A DNA stretch of 64,000 nucleotides, taken from positions 1-64,000 of the forward strand of contig NZ_CP143426.1 in NCBI RefSeq assembly GCF_014337925.2. Direction: 5' to 3'. Every line of letters begins with the position of its first letter. The first letter of the stretch is position 1. The stretch is from Roseobacter fucihabitans (GTDB lineage: Bacteria > Pseudomonadota > Alphaproteobacteria > Rhodobacterales > Rhodobacteraceae). Of the stretch, positions 35,400-44,295 are shown piece after piece. A program made the position numbers and the translations under genes. The notes beneath the pieces are model-generated. The model saw only the letters and a list, made by a program, of their open reading frames with translations. It made no database searches and was not told the origin of the DNA.

Positions 35400-36728
35400 T
35401 CACCGGCGCCGCCTTGGTTGTTCAGTGAAATATTCTTCCGCGAATGATGGATGCACAGGTGTCGCTTTGGTCAACGACGTCACAGGCGCTTTGGCGGCAA
35501 TCAGGGCCGCCGCCATCGCGATGATGTCCTCTGCACCGTGGGCTGCGATCGCGGCCCCTCTGAGAATGTCACGCTCAGCGTTGATCTGATAAAAAGCCTC
35601 GTTGTGATCTACGTCCGACAGCACGTTTTGCGCCAACGGCGTTAGATCGCCACTGCGAAGTGTTTCTATACTGGTCTCACCAACGAAAGCGGCAGGCGGG
35701 TATACAAATGTCGTGGTCGCGACAAGATCAAGATCGACCGCTTCGGCGCCATTGCCGTACAGCATATGCGCAAGCGCTGTCCCATCAGCCGTGGCCACAG
35801 GTGTTAGCGGTAGCCGATCAGCGATATCACCGATGGCATAAACGCCAGGCTGGCTGGTCTCAAACTGATCAGAAATCGCAAGCGCCCCAGTATCAGCAAC
35901 GACAAGCGTCTCAGCAAATTGGCCCAGCTGGTCAATGTTGGGCGTCCGACCCGCGGCCGCGACAACGGCATCCGCCGTATCGGTCAAGCCTGACGCGCAG
36001 GTATATCCCAGCGATGTACCGGTTTGCTTTACTGCTGTTACGCCGTCTTCTGTTCGAATGCGGATGCCTGATGACGCAAGCCCGTTTTGGACATGAAGCG
36101 CCAGATTTTTGGGAAAGGTATCTAGCAGATGTGGCCCATTATGGATCAACGTCACGTCCGACCCTAGTGCGTGAAAGATCGCGGCAAATTCGCAGCCGAT
36201 ATAGCCGCCGCCGATAATGGTGATCCTATCCGGCCGCGTTGTCCAACCAAGCACGTCGTTACTGTTGCTGAGCAAGGCTGCGCCAGGAATATTCATCTCG
36301 GCGGGGCGTCCGCCACAGGCAAGGATGATCTGATTGGCTGTATATGTCGTATCGCCTACGTCCACAGTGCGCGCATCGATTATCGCGGCCTGACCGCGTA
36401 AAAGCGCTACGCCCGCATCGTCAAGGTTACCCGCGTAGATGTCGCGAATATCTGCAATATGGGCATCGCGTTTCGCGATCAGCGCTTGATAGTCGATCAC
36501 TGTTTTAGTCGCGATATTCTGTGCCGCTGCGGCCCGTGTCGTGCGCGCGATCTGGCCAGCAGACCAAAGAATTTTCTTGGGCACACAGCCACGATTAACA
36601 CACGTGCCGCCAAGTTCGGCGCGCTCGATCACTAGGATGCGCGCGCCAAGCTTGGCGGCTGCGGTAGCAAACGCCATGCCGGCGGACCCGCCGCCGATGA
36701 CGATGCTGTCATATGCATTGTGTGTCAT
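35400..36728 (-). CDS. Glutathione reductase-like FAD disulfide oxidoreductase
   Basis: 442 residues. FAD-binding GGGSAGMAFATAAAKLGA, redox-active disulfide in GGTCVNRGCVPKKILW, second nucleotide-binding loop ITIIGGGYIGCEFAAIF, FAD motif GVYAIGDIADR and the C-terminal His in TPVHPSFAEEYF. The CVNRGC form fits glutathione-disulfide reductases. NAD(P)H-dependent reduction of a disulfide in the cytoplasm, consistent with the oxidative-stress flavour of the island. The substrate is inferred. Confidence 0.88.
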   Translation of the reverse strand: MTHNAYDSIVIGGGSAGMAFATAAAKLGARILVIERAELGGTCVNRGCVPKKILWSAGQIARTTRAAAAQNIATKTVIDYQALIAKRDAHIADIRDIYAGNLDDAGVALLRGQAAIIDARTVDVGDTTYTANQIILACGGRPAEMNIPGAALLSNSNDVLGWTTRPDRITIIGGGYIGCEFAAIFHALGSDVTLIHNGPHLLDTFPKNLALHVQNGLASSGIRIRTEDGVTAVKQTGTSLGYTCASGLTDTADAVVAAAGRTPNIDQLGQFAETLVVADTGALAISDQFETSQPGVYAIGDIADRLPLTPVATADGTALAHMLYGNGAEAVDLDLVATTTFVYPPAAFVGETSIETLRSGDLTPLAQNVLSDVDHNEAFYQINAERDILRGAAIAAHGAEDIIAMAAALIAAKAPVTSLTKATPVHPSFAEEYFTEQPRRRR

Positions 36729-36731
36729 ATG

Positions 36732-36884
36732 CTAGTCAGCATCAGGTTTTTTAGCGCCGTCGTCGTTCAGATCAGTGTCTTTGGTATGATCCGGATCACC
36801 TTTTTTGCCAGGATCGTTTTTCAGATCATGGTGCTGCTCTGAACCGTCAAGTTCGGGGTATTGTGGGCGTTCTGGTGTGGCCAT
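36732..36884 (-). CDS. Small acidic hydrophilic protein
   Basis: 50 residues, starting MATPERPQYPELDGSEQHHD and rich in D, K and P (DPGKKGDPDHTKDTDLNDDG). An AGGAGG site lies 8 bases before the ATG. Predicted disordered; such small proteins often accompany stress genes. Only 3 bases separate its stop from the reductase start downstream, so the two are probably co-translated. No family recognised. Confidence 0.65.
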   Translation of the reverse strand: MATPERPQYPELDGSEQHHDLKNDPGKKGDPDHTKDTDLNDDGAKKPDAD

Positions 36885-36921
36885 GGGGATGGTCCTCCTG
36901 TTTGGGTTTAGGCAGCGGGTG

Positions 36922-37848
36922 TTATTCCGCCGCAAAGCGCTGGTTGTCGTCACCGTCATCTTGGGCAACATCCAGCATTGGGTTCTCGTGCACCAAGGTA
37001 CGTGTCGGGAACGGTATGTTGATGTCAGCTGCGTCCAGCGCCTCTTTCACCTTGCGCTTCATGTCAGCCTGATACTGAAAATAGACATCGCTATCGCACC
37101 AGACACGCACCAGAAAATCGACGCTGCTGCTGTTCAGGTTGTTGACCTGAATAAACGGCTCCGGATCGCTGTGGGACCGTGCGTCGGCCATAATGGCGTC
37201 ACGGATGACAGTCTCAGCATCGCTCAGGTTCACGCCGTATCCCACACCAAAGGTCCACTGGGCGCGTCGCTTGGGGTATTCGGAAAAGTTCTTGATGGTG
37301 TTTCCCCACACTTCGGAGTTGGGAACAATGACCTTGACGTTCGTCAGGTTCGCAAGCTCCGTATAGTTCAGCGTAATGTCTTTAACGGTGCCAACGGTGT
37401 CGTTGATCTCAACAAAATCGCCAAGCTTGAGGGGGCGAAAGAGAACGATCATGATCCCGGCGGCGAGGTTGGACAGGGTGCCTTGCAATGCTAGACCGAC
37501 TGCCAGACCGGCGGCACCGATCACGGCAATCACGGATGTTGTTTCGACGCCAAAGGTGTTCAGAACAAAAAGACCCGTAAAGGCCAGCACGACATAGCGG
37601 GCGATGTTGCCGAGAAACCCGAACAATGTGTTATCAAGGCTGACATGATTTTCACCGATGCCATGAATCCGCCGACTTACAAAACCTGCAATCACGAAGC
37701 CCACGATAATAATGAAAACCGCCGCGAGCGTGTTACCAACCAAGGCAATCAAAGCATCAAGCGTCACGTAGTCGGCAAACGATTTGCCGCCGTAAATTTC
37801 AGTTGTCATGAGGGTTTCACCCCAAGAGATGATCGTCTCCATGGTCAT
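36922..37848 (-). CDS. MscS-family mechanosensitive channel
   Basis: 308 residues. Membrane helices at about 35-120, pore region ALQGTLSNLAAGIMIVLFRPLKLGDFVEINDTVGTV, KVIVPNSEVWGNTIKNFSEYPKRRAQWTFG, and C-terminal ALDAADINIPFPTRTLVHEN. Closest in layout to YbdG/YnaI-small MscS types of about 300 residues. Third MscS gene of the island; the three proteins differ in length and flanking domains. Confidence 0.94.
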   Translation of the reverse strand: MTMETIISWGETLMTTEIYGGKSFADYVTLDALIALVGNTLAAVFIIIVGFVIAGFVSRRIHGIGENHVSLDNTLFGFLGNIARYVVLAFTGLFVLNTFGVETTSVIAVIGAAGLAVGLALQGTLSNLAAGIMIVLFRPLKLGDFVEINDTVGTVKDITLNYTELANLTNVKVIVPNSEVWGNTIKNFSEYPKRRAQWTFGVGYGVNLSDAETVIRDAIMADARSHSDPEPFIQVNNLNSSSVDFLVRVWCDSDVYFQYQADMKRKVKEALDAADINIPFPTRTLVHENPMLDVAQDDGDDNQRFAAE

Positions 37849-37872
37849 TGTCCTGTCATTGTGTATTCGTGA

Positions 37873-38082
37873 TTAAAGGTAGGAAAAAATATCATGGTCG
37901 CTGTCCGACATGCGTTTCGCTTGCACTTCCATCCGTGCGCGTACTTCTGCGGGCGACATATCCATGGGTCCCTGCACCGCACACGGATAACGAAACGACT
38001 TGCCGTTGCGTCTGATGTCGATGCGGCCCTCAAATGCGCTGTTTGCCGGATTGTACCAGATGTTCTTGATCTCAGTCGCCAT
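37873..38082 (-). CDS. Conserved small protein of unknown function
   Basis: 69 residues from ATG 38082 (GGAGAAGAGCA upstream): MATEIKNIWYNPANSAFEGR, then RNGKSFRYPCAVQGPMDM and a helical end. Looks like a compact cytoplasmic domain with an orthodox start. I do not recognise a named family. 24 bases upstream of the MscS gene, same strand. Confidence 0.6.
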   Translation of the reverse strand: MATEIKNIWYNPANSAFEGRIDIRRNGKSFRYPCAVQGPMDMSPAEVRARMEVQAKRMSDSDHDIFSYL

Positions 38083-38140
38083 TGCTCTTCTCCTGATTGT
38101 TGCAAGACAAACAAACACCGGACCAAATGGTTCCATCGGT

Positions 38141-38775
38141 TCAGGCAGCGGCCGGTTGCGGTGCCGTGTGGTGTGATAGCCAGTAAAGCGCGAAACTGCC
38201 CACCGCGATGCCTGCTACAGCGTTCGCCACGGCGATAGCATAGAAAACGGCGTCCGATGTTGCGAACTGGGCGGCAATAAACGACAGCGGTACGTAAAGG
38301 AGGGCTGTGCGCACCAGATAAAGACCCAGGCCATAGTGCGACCGGCCCAAAGCATTGAATGCACCAGCGCTGATGATCACGACGCCGTATCCCCAGATGC
38401 TGAGCGGGACAATCGTCAGATAGGTCGTGGCTGCACCGATGACCTTTTCATCTTGTGAGAAGACGCCGACAATTGGTTCGGCTGCAAACCAAAAAAACAG
38501 GCCCAAGATCGCTGCCCAAAAGGCACAGACCGCATAGCTAAAGCGCAAAGCTTCTGCGACACGGTCGCATTTGCCAGCCCCCCAATTCTGACCCGCAAAA
38601 GGGCCAATGGCAGACGACAAGGCAAGCATGGGGATGACAGCCAGTGATTCAACCCGCGTGGCTACGCCAAAGCCCGCAACAACCACTTCGCCAAACGCCG
38701 CTATTAGTGCCGTGACAATCGCGATCCCGATGGGATTGACGGCATTGCCCAGTGACGCGGGAAGACCGACTGCAA
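38141..38775 (-). pseudogene. MATE-family transporter, 3' half only
   Basis: The open frame from about 38775 (AVGLPASLGNAVNPIGIAIVT) to 38141 covers the second half of a MATE pump (GVATRVESLAVIPMLALSSAIGPFAGQNWGAGK, then several helices to SHHTAPQPAAA). The N-terminal half is missing and the sequence upstream switches to an App1-type phosphatase reading frame. A deletion or recombination joined two genes. Unlikely to make a working pump. Confidence 0.85.
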
Positions 38776-39393
38776 GTAATCAAAAAGGTTCCATGGCGAC
38801 GAGCTGACGTAAAAACACGCGGCCCCCCTGCCCTTCAGATCCTGCAGCAAGGCCACCGCGTCATCAAAAATCTCGCGCTCATGGACGTTGCCTGTCGCAG
38901 AGGTCCAGAGGTTGCGCACCAGTGAAAAAGCACCGGTCCGCAAGAGCGTGTCATCAATATCGGAAATGACGCCAAACGTGGCATCGCGAGCGTCGAAAAT
39001 TGGTGTTGGATGCACCTCATCTGCGCCCGCTGCTTGGACATTCACAAAAGCGGGCACATCACCGGTGACCGGAACGCGCAAGATAAAGAACCCTTCTTCA
39101 TCGGACTGTGTTGTTAGATCGTAGTAAGGTGCTGTGATCGTAAGATCACGCAGTTCGTCTGTGGCAAACAAGCTTAGGAAGTCTCTGAAATTGCGCCAGT
39201 TTGATTGTGGACCTGCCGCGCTGATCGCTCGGGCCTTGGCAAGGACGCGGCCCCGTAGGACGATGTGATCGGGGGTAGTGTAACCGCCATAGCAGTCAAT
39301 GATCGGATCGTCGCGCGCAAGGCCGCGCCTTATTTTCTCAAACCCCCGTTCAAAAGTGTGAGCAACGCGGGCTAAGGTAAGCTTTACAGCCGT
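38770..39393 (-). pseudogene. App1-type phosphatase-like gene, 3' truncated and with an ACG at the start position
   Basis: The reading frame is open from 39408: an AAAGGA site, 6 bases, then ACG (39393-39391) where ATG is expected, followed by AVKLTLARVAHTFERGFEK, TTPDHIVLRGRVLAKARA, NWRNFRDFLSLFATDELRD and the HAD-like core VISDIDDTLLRTGAF, CFYVSSSPWNLFDYLQ. There it breaks and runs into the MATE fragment. App1-family members (DUF2183) are predicted phosphatidate phosphatases. No ATG, GTG or TTG occurs before residue 75. Confidence 0.8.
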
Positions 39394-39408
39394 TGAGTGT
39401 CCTTTGTT

Positions 39409-39579
39409 TCAGACGTCGGCTGGTTTGCCAGTGGATGACTTATCGGCGGCCAGTGTCGATTTGGTCGTTGATGGATCATCCATGCGCTCTTCGGTTTTGC
39501 GCTTGCTGATGATCGCCATCACGACGAAGGCCAACAGCGTAAACAGCGCGAGCATGATAACGATAAATCCGCTCTCCAT
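39409..39579 (-). CDS. Small single-pass membrane protein
   Basis: 56 residues: MESGFIVIMLALFTLLAFVV is an N-terminal transmembrane helix, then a basic stretch (SKRKTEERMDD) and a polar tail. A GGAGAAG site precedes the ATG. The upstream in-frame region is less likely coding. Its stop abuts the broken App1 gene, which it probably preceded in an operon. Confidence 0.6.
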   Translation of the reverse strand: MESGFIVIMLALFTLLAFVVMAIISKRKTEERMDDPSTTKSTLAADKSSTGKPADV

Positions 39580-39718
39580 GGGGCTTCTCCTTTTCAAGAT
39601 TGCGTTGGGGATGGAACGCACGAGTTTCCGGTAAGTTCCAATGCGCACTGTGGAACGAACAGGGCGCGCAGACGTTGGATAGGTGAAGTAACCATTCTCA
39701 ATGAAGGGAGACACCATT

Positions 39719-40213
39719 ATGACGATGTCACATCTCGAAGACGTCTATCACGACCAACTTCAGGATCTTTGGAGCGCGAACACCCAAGCAGTAGACGCTG
39801 TCACCAAGCTGGGACGCGCCGCGCAGGACAAGGATTTATCTGAGGCCCTGATCGCAGGCGTAAACGGAATGAATGACGGCCTGCAAAAGATCGCCGAAAT
39901 TTGTAACCGCCACGACATCGCGCCAAATGGCGAACACTGTAAAGGCATGGAAGGGCTTGTGGCAGAGGCGCATGCACATGTGCTGGACGCCGAGTTTGCC
40001 GACGATGATGTGCGCGATGCCATGATCATCACACAGTACCAGCGCATGGTGCATTACGCACTGGCGGGATACGGCTGCCTTGTCGCATTCGCCAACCGCT
40101 TGGACCACGACGAAGACGGCGCGATCCTGCAGGAATGCCTCGATAATACCTATAGCGGCGACCGCACGATGACGGCGCTTGCGACTGGCGGCATTAACAA
40201 AGCGGCCGCCTAA
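39719..40213 (+). CDS. DUF892 (YciF-like) ferritin-like protein
   Basis: 164 residues, four-helix ferritin-like family: LEDVYHDQLQDLWSANTQAV, GMNDGLQKIAEICNRHD, GMEGLVAEAHAHVLDAEFADDD and QYQRMVHYALAGYGCLVAFA. Glu/His residues for a di-metal centre are present. Family members are induced by osmotic and envelope stress. AAGGGAG precedes the ATG. First gene of a plus-strand group with yihY. Confidence 0.9.
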   Translation: MTMSHLEDVYHDQLQDLWSANTQAVDAVTKLGRAAQDKDLSEALIAGVNGMNDGLQKIAEICNRHDIAPNGEHCKGMEGLVAEAHAHVLDAEFADDDVRDAMIITQYQRMVHYALAGYGCLVAFANRLDHDEDGAILQECLDNTYSGDRTMTALATGGINKAAA

Positions 40214-40237
40214 ACCATGACAGACAGGAGCCCGGAT

Positions 40238-41185
40238 ATGACACGCGGACGCCAAGCGGACAGCCCGACCGATATTCCCGCCAAAGGCTGGAAAGACATC
40301 GCATTTCGTCTCAAGGATGAAATCAGCGAAGACAGGGTCGGTCTTATCGCGGCAGGCGTTGCGTTCTACGGGCTCCTGGCGCTATTTCCGGCCATCACCG
40401 CTGTTCTTGCCATTGGCGGTCTGTTGGTCGAGCCGAACCAGATCATCAACCAACTGTCCGCCCTTTCAGGCATCGTGCCAGAGGCGGTCATGAACATCAT
40501 CACCGAACAAGCAACCGAAGTCGCCGGTTCGCGCGAAGGTGGACTGGGGCTGGCCGCACTGATCGGTATCGCCCTCGCCATCTATTCGGCGTCGAAAGGC
40601 ATGGGAAGCCTCATGGACGGCATGAACGTTGCCTATGACGAAAAGGAAGAGCGCGGTTTCATTCGCCTTAAGCTTGAAACCCTTGGCCTGACACTGTTTT
40701 TGATCTTTGGGCTGCTGGTGGCGTTTTCGGCGATGATCGGGATTCCAATACTTTTGAATGCGCTGAGCTTTGGTGCATTCGCCGAAACCGCTGCGGGCAT
40801 TGCGATCATTGCAATCATACTTGCCCTGTCTCTGGTTGGTTTGGCTGTCCTTTACAGGTACGGACCGTCGCGCGATGCGCCTGAATTCAAGTGGGTCAGC
40901 CCCGGCGCGATTGCAGCCTGCATCATCTGGCTGATCGGATCCGCCGGTTTCGCCTTTTATGTCGCGAATTTCGGGTCGTACAACGAAAGCTTTGGCGCGT
41001 TGGGCGGTGTCATCGTCCTGCTCATGTGGCTTTGGATTTCCGCCTTTATCGTGATGCTTGGCGCAGAATTGAATGCTGAGATGGAAGCGCAGACACGTCA
41101 CGATACAACCGTCGGACGCGACCTTCCGATGGGTGAACGTGACGCTGCCAAGGCTGACAATCTAGGCGAACCGCAGCGCAACTAG
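40238..41185 (+). CDS. YihY/BrkB-family inner membrane protein
   Basis: 315 residues from ATG 40238 (AGGAG 8 bases upstream; an ATG at 40217 is also in frame). YihY signature: GLIAAGVAFYGLLALFPAITA near the start, LALAIYSASKGMGSLMDGMNVAYDEKEERGFI, LYRYGPSRDAPEFKWVSPGA and GGVIVLLMWLWISAFIVMLGAELNAE. Six membrane helices and hydrophilic ends. Role unsettled (formerly called ribonuclease BN). Directly after the DUF892 gene. Confidence 0.94.
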   Translation: MTRGRQADSPTDIPAKGWKDIAFRLKDEISEDRVGLIAAGVAFYGLLALFPAITAVLAIGGLLVEPNQIINQLSALSGIVPEAVMNIITEQATEVAGSREGGLGLAALIGIALAIYSASKGMGSLMDGMNVAYDEKEERGFIRLKLETLGLTLFLIFGLLVAFSAMIGIPILLNALSFGAFAETAAGIAIIAIILALSLVGLAVLYRYGPSRDAPEFKWVSPGAIAACIIWLIGSAGFAFYVANFGSYNESFGALGGVIVLLMWLWISAFIVMLGAELNAEMEAQTRHDTTVGRDLPMGERDAAKADNLGEPQRN

Positions 41186-41190
41186 CGTCA

Positions 41191-41487
41191 ATGAGAAAGA
41201 CCCAAAATATGATTGATAAAACCGTTTCAAGGACACTGGAACATATCCTGCGCGCAACAATCTTGTTGGGAATAGCTGGGTGTACGTCAGTGCAGCCCAC
41301 CTCGCCGCAAGAAGCTACGGTCATGATCCCGCAAGCTGTTGTTAACATTGCGGATCCGCGACAGAAATTGACGACCGCAAGACTGCGCGAGCAAGACAAC
41401 TGCTATTGGTACCAGCATACGAACCCACTTGAAGTGACCCTCCTGCCCTTACGCGCTATTGACGGGCGGCCGATTTGCGCAAGCTAG
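41191..41487 (+). CDS. Small lipoprotein of unknown function
   Basis: 98 residues (or 92 from a second ATG at 41209). Lipobox LGIAGC at about residue 31 after a hydrophobic stretch, then a short mature domain rich in polar residues (RLREQDNCYWYQHTNPLEV) with cysteines that could pair. Starts 5 bases after yihY, likely the same transcript. Its stop lies in a CAAGCT-AGTC-AGCTTG inverted repeat shared with the converging gene. Confidence 0.7.
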   Translation: MRKTQNMIDKTVSRTLEHILRATILLGIAGCTSVQPTSPQEATVMIPQAVVNIADPRQKLTTARLREQDNCYWYQHTNPLEVTLLPLRAIDGRPICAS

Positions 41488-42147
41488 TCAGCTTGTTGCC
41501 GAAACAAGATCGTTGGTGCTGTACAAATGGGCTCGCTGACCGGTGCGCACATCCCCATACAGGTCGTTGATATGCGCCATAATCATCCGCACACAACCCG
41601 AACTTGCCCGCCCACCGATTGACCGCGGTGACGGCGTGCCGTGGATACGTAGGTATGTGTCGCGATTGCCTTCGAACAAATACAGCGCGCGCGATCCCAG
41701 CGGATTGCTTGGGCCACCTGGCATGCCATCGCTGAATTGTTCGTACAAATGCGGATCACGCTTGATCATATCTGCCGTTGGTGTCCAACGTGGCCAGCGT
41801 GCCTTGCGATGAATGCGGTAAACCCCGGGTTCGTACAAATTGCCCCGCGCAATCGCTACGCCGTAGCGCATAGCAGTGCCGCCAGCCTCGATGTGGTAAA
41901 GGTAGCGGGCGACGGGATCGACATGGATATCACCGGCAACAAGCCCCGCGTTCACCGCGACCCGGCGCGGCAAAAACCGCGCGTGGATACCCCACGGATT
42001 GCTGATCGCCGGAATATAGCCCGCTGGCGTCACCTGTGCGTCCCACCGATCCCATTGGTCACGTGCTGCGTAGGCGGGTCCGGTTGCAATGGCAGTCGAA
42101 GCAAATAGAGCAGTTGAGGTTTGAATGAAGTGGCGGCGTGTCAGCAT
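41488..42147 (-). CDS. L,D-transpeptidase (YkuD domain), Tat-type signal
   Basis: 219 residues from ATG 42147 (GAGGA upstream; a start at 42183 is less likely). RRHFIQTSTALFASTAIATG is a twin-arginine-like signal. The YkuD domain has YRIHRKARWPRWTPTADMI, YLRIHGTPSPRSIGGRASSGCVRM with catalytic HG...SxGCxR. Crosslinks peptidoglycan 3-3 or attaches proteins to it in the periplasm. Envelope-strengthening role suits the island. Confidence 0.94.
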   Translation of the reverse strand: MLTRRHFIQTSTALFASTAIATGPAYAARDQWDRWDAQVTPAGYIPAISNPWGIHARFLPRRVAVNAGLVAGDIHVDPVARYLYHIEAGGTAMRYGVAIARGNLYEPGVYRIHRKARWPRWTPTADMIKRDPHLYEQFSDGMPGGPSNPLGSRALYLFEGNRDTYLRIHGTPSPRSIGGRASSGCVRMIMAHINDLYGDVRTGQRAHLYSTNDLVSATS

Positions 42148-42192
42148 GGTATCCTCGCACAGAGATTTCGATTTGGTTGGCATGCCGGTGCT

Positions 42193-42864
42193 TTATTCTT
42201 CGCAGAGAAAAGGCAACTTGGACGGCTCAACGCTGTCCACGATCCGTATAGCACCTTCGATTTGGCTCTCGTCACCATAAGCGCCCGGAAAACCGACGCA
42301 GTCGATCCCGGCAGCCAAGGCCGCTTGCATTGAAACGGCTGTGTCCTCAATCGCCAGACTTCTAGCCGCTGACACACCAAGTGCTATCATAGTGCGGTGG
42401 TAAATTTCCGGATCGGGCTTTGTGGCGGTCACATTCTCGTTGTCGCCAACGAAGTCAAAAGTGCTGCGGTGTAGGGCGCCGTTCAGTGCGCCAAAGACTG
42501 CCTCAATGTTATTGCGCGATGTACTGGTCGCAAAGCCGATCTTGATGCCGTTGTCCTTTGCAAACCGGATCAGGGGCAAGACACCGGGCCGCGGGGCTAA
42601 GCCATCTGCGATCATCATCTCACCGAAAATCTCGGTTTTGCGGTCGTGCAGTGCCTTTGCGCTGACTTCACCGCCCACCTTGTCGGCGTAGTCACTGATG
42701 CGCTGGCGCCCGCCCGATTGCTTGAGCATTTGCGCGTAGATGTCGCGGGTCCATTCCCAGTCCAGTTCAGCCTCTGCAAAGGCGCGGTTAAAGGCCTGAC
42801 GCTGCATTTCTGACGTTTCCACAATCGTGCCGATTGATCCGAAAATAATGGCTTGTTTGGTCAT
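42193..42864 (-). CDS. HAD-superfamily protein lacking the nucleophilic aspartate
   Basis: 223 residues from ATG 42864. CbbY/phosphoglucomutase-like HAD layout: cap helix region AFNRAFAEAELDWEW, motif II in IKIGFATSTSRNNIEAVF, Lys and acidic motifs in TATKPDPEIYHRTMIALGV and LAIEDTAVSMQAALAAGI. But motif I, normally DxDGT, reads IIFGSIGTIVET, so both catalytic aspartates are replaced. Probably not a classical phosphatase; may bind a ligand or act as regulator. Rest of the fold looks conserved. Confidence 0.85.
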   Translation of the reverse strand: MTKQAIIFGSIGTIVETSEMQRQAFNRAFAEAELDWEWTRDIYAQMLKQSGGRQRISDYADKVGGEVSAKALHDRKTEIFGEMMIADGLAPRPGVLPLIRFAKDNGIKIGFATSTSRNNIEAVFGALNGALHRSTFDFVGDNENVTATKPDPEIYHRTMIALGVSAARSLAIEDTAVSMQAALAAGIDCVGFPGAYGDESQIEGAIRIVDSVEPSKLPFLCEE

Positions 42865-42945
42865 CTGTTCGTTCTCCGGTGGGATGTACCTGCAAAGCGC
42901 AGAGGTACAACGATCAACGCGAGACGCGCGCAATAGTTCCTGTGA

Positions 42946-44295
42946 TTACCCAAGTAAGACCTTGCCCTCCGGATAGCGGACACGCGGCGATGCGCGTGTC
43001 GCCAACAGAAAGCCAAGCGTGAGCGGCCCCAATCGGCCGATGAACATGATCATGATGATGACCATGCGCCCAAAGGTATCCAATTCGGCTGTCGCACCCC
43101 GCGACAGGCCGACCGTGCCAAAGGCAGAGGCCACTTCAAACAGCAGATCAAGGAAATCGCCCTGATACGTCAGCGACATCAGGAACAGGCCCGTCAGGAT
43201 GATGAACAGGCTCAGCGCCACCAGGGCCAGAACCTTGATGATCTCTTCCATCGCAAGGCTGCGCCCGAAGATATGCAAGCGGTCTCTTTGCTGCAGGAAC
43301 GCCACTGTGGCCAACGCAAGCACGATCAATGTCGTAACCTTGATTCCACCAGCGGTGGATGTGGGACCACCGCCAATGATCATCAAAGTCATCGTCATGA
43401 TGGTGGTGCCGTCGTGCATTTGGGCATAATCAAGCGTGTTGAAACCGGCGGTACGCGGTGTCACCGCCTGAAACCAGCTGGCAAGCAGTTTCGCGCCAAA
43501 GCTGTCCAAACCAGCCAAAGTGTTGGGGTTTGACCACTCCATCAGGGCGAACCCAATCCATCCGGCCAAAATCAGGGCGCCCGTCCCTACCAGCATCAGT
43601 TTGCTGTGCAGGGCCAGCCTGTGCCACGACCTGACGCGAAACAGATCGATCAGGACAATGAAACCAAGCCCACCGATGATAAACATCAGGCTGATCGTGA
43701 TGTTTATCGTGGGACTGCAAACATAGCCGCTTAAGCTATCGCTGAACAGGGAAAATCCGGCATTGTTAAAGGCGGAGATCGCATGGAAAAGCGCCTGCCA
43801 GAAACCATGTGACCACCCGAATTCGGGAACAAAAACAAACATAAGGACGGCTGTACCAAGCGTCTGGCAGATTGCGGCGACGATAAAAACGATCCGCACC
43901 AGTGCCCCCAACTCGGACAAGGAAACTTGCCCCACCTCGTCACGCAGAACAATGCGTTGCGGCAGTGCGACAGCGATGCCCAGCATCGACAGCAACAGCA
44001 CCGCAAAGGTCATCAACCCCAAGCCGCCCAACTGGATCAGAACCGCTATGATGATCTGTCCCAAAAGCGCGTAAGCGCTGCCCGTATCAACCACCACCAA
44101 TCCTGTGACAGTGACCGCAGACGCGGCTGTGAACAAAGCGTCGCCGAATGTAACAGTGCCGTTGTTGCTGATCGGGAGCCACAGCAAAGCTGCGCCTAGC
44201 AGAATGAAGATCCCGTAAACAAACGCCAGTATCGCGGGGGGGCTCAGAAGCCGGCTATCGACTGACAGCCGGAAAGATCGACGCAGCCTTGCCAT
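42946..44295 (-). CDS. trkH: TrkH/KtrB-type potassium channel subunit
   Basis: 449 residues from ATG 44295, which shares one base with the upstream stop (TGATG). Four MPM repeats with the selectivity-filter glycines: TAASAVTVTGLVVVDTG, ISAFNNAGFSLFS, TPRTAGFNTLDYAQM, ASAFGTVGLSRGAT. Ion-conducting membrane part of K+ uptake driven by the cation gradient. Gated by the adjoining TrkA/KtrA-like protein. Intact. Confidence 0.95.
   Translation of the reverse strand: MARLRRSFRLSVDSRLLSPPAILAFVYGIFILLGAALLWLPISNNGTVTFGDALFTAASAVTVTGLVVVDTGSAYALLGQIIIAVLIQLGGLGLMTFAVLLLSMLGIAVALPQRIVLRDEVGQVSLSELGALVRIVFIVAAICQTLGTAVLMFVFVPEFGWSHGFWQALFHAISAFNNAGFSLFSDSLSGYVCSPTINITISLMFIIGGLGFIVLIDLFRVRSWHRLALHSKLMLVGTGALILAGWIGFALMEWSNPNTLAGLDSFGAKLLASWFQAVTPRTAGFNTLDYAQMHDGTTIMTMTLMIIGGGPTSTAGGIKVTTLIVLALATVAFLQQRDRLHIFGRSLAMEEIIKVLALVALSLFIILTGLFLMSLTYQGDFLDLLFEVASAFGTVGLSRGATAELDTFGRMVIIMIMFIGRLGPLTLGFLLATRASPRVRYPEGKVLLG

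Noticed and set aside
41480-41495. CAAGCT-AGTC-AGCTTG as a bidirectional terminator
   Set aside because: Only six pairs and no T run on either side; too weak to list as a feature.
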